From: Pseudorhodobacter antarcticus
GTDB taxonomy: Bacteria > Pseudomonadota > Alphaproteobacteria > Rhodobacterales > Rhodobacteraceae
Length of the DNA stretch: 6,470 bases
NCBI GenBank assembly: GCA_945897655.1
Contig: CAMDHB010000210.1
Location: 1-6,470, forward strand
Direction of reading: 5' to 3'
Shown: in pieces, positions 6,341-6,470 of the stretch
Layout of the letters: each line of letters opens with the position of its first letter
Position numbering within the stretch: the stretch's first letter is position 1
Program-made: the position numbers and the translations under genes
Notes under the pieces: generated by a model
What the model was told of the DNA's origin: nothing
Databases searched by the model: none
What the model saw: the letters and a program-made list of their open reading frames with translations, nothing else

Positions 6341-6446
6341 TTTTTACATCCATTTTCAAAAGAATCGCCTTGGAAATCAGCTTTGCAGGAACTTGCGATT
6401 GAATCAAAGGTTTCTTGGTGCGCTGTCACGCATGCCAAAAGAAAAT
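6341..6446 (-). promoter_or_regulatory. RTX2 upstream region with imperfect palindrome
   Basis: This stretch is AT-richer than its surroundings and lies between the RTX2 start and the terminator at the right edge. The sequence 6390-6412 is an imperfect 23-bp palindrome centred on G6401: AACTTGCGATT, G, AATCAAAGGTT, with 8 of 11 positions complementary and one more a G-T pair. It lies about 50 bp upstream of ATG 6340, where a regulator could bind. I find no convincing -35/-10 pair. On the - strand TTGATT lies in the palindrome, but the matching -10 (AAAGCT) is poor. Confidence 0.35.
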
Positions 6447-6470
6447 CCGCGCGGGGTTTCCCCCGCGCGG
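6437..6470 (-). terminator. Rho-independent terminator of a - strand gene beyond the right edge
   Basis: CCGCGCGGGG (6447-6456) pairs perfectly with CCCCGCGCGG (6461-6470) around a 4-nt loop. Read on the - strand the stem is followed by ATTTTCTTTT, a good T-run. This predicts a - strand gene ending just right of the window and separates its transcript from RTX2. It may work in both directions, but the + strand flank is not visible. Confidence 0.85.

Noticed and set aside
6214..6438. A 74-codon - strand frame starting with TTG upstream of RTX2
   Set aside because: It overlaps the RTX2 N-terminus in another frame, has no good ribosome binding site and has no recognisable content.

Overview
The window looks like chromosomal DNA from an alphaproteobacterium, most likely a marine member of the Rhodobacterales/Roseobacter group. 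The reasons are the GC-rich coding sequence, a trigger factor of alphaproteobacterial type with a His-rich insert in its C-terminal domain, a type II tRNA-Leu placed directly before it, and two RTX proteins with the type I secretion tails common in that group. The genus cannot be fixed from the sequence alone.

Layout, left to right. Positions 1-40 are the 3' end of a tRNA-Leu cut by the window edge. After 23 bp comes tig (trigger factor, + strand, 64-1398), closed by a strong intrinsic terminator at 1421-1452. The ribosome binding site of the next + strand gene (1465-2205) begins at the last base of that terminator. This gene encodes an unnamed 246-residue protein with a D...ExK signature of the PD-(D/E)XK nuclease fold. 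It converges on a - strand DMT/EamA family transporter gene (2202-3137); the two stop codons share the 4-bp palindrome CTAG. To the right, on the - strand, lie two RTX (hemolysin-type Ca2+-binding repeat) genes, 3205-4602 (465 aa) and 4781-6340 (519 aa), separated by 178 bp that hold a plausible promoter. The last 130 bp hold the RTX2 upstream region, with an imperfect palindrome, and a perfect 10-bp terminator hairpin for a - strand gene beyond the right edge.

Functionally, the left half is housekeeping (tRNA and nascent-chain chaperone). The right half is accessory: two diverged tandem paralogues predicted to be exported unfolded by a type I secretion system that is not encoded here, and to fold in extracellular calcium. 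They carry no recognisable catalytic domain. Both have the same order of parts: N-terminal RTX block, two non-RTX 'FE' modules joined by a conserved GAN...VTY linker, C-terminal RTX block, serralysin-type D-F-x-x-G-x-D segment, and a tail ending in DIL-I-L/V. The DMT transporter lies 67 bp downstream of RTX1 on the same strand and could share its transcript, but nothing in the sequence ties their functions together. I see no CRISPR array, insertion sequence, prophage gene or defence island. The least explained elements are the PD-(D/E)XK-like protein and the RTX pair.
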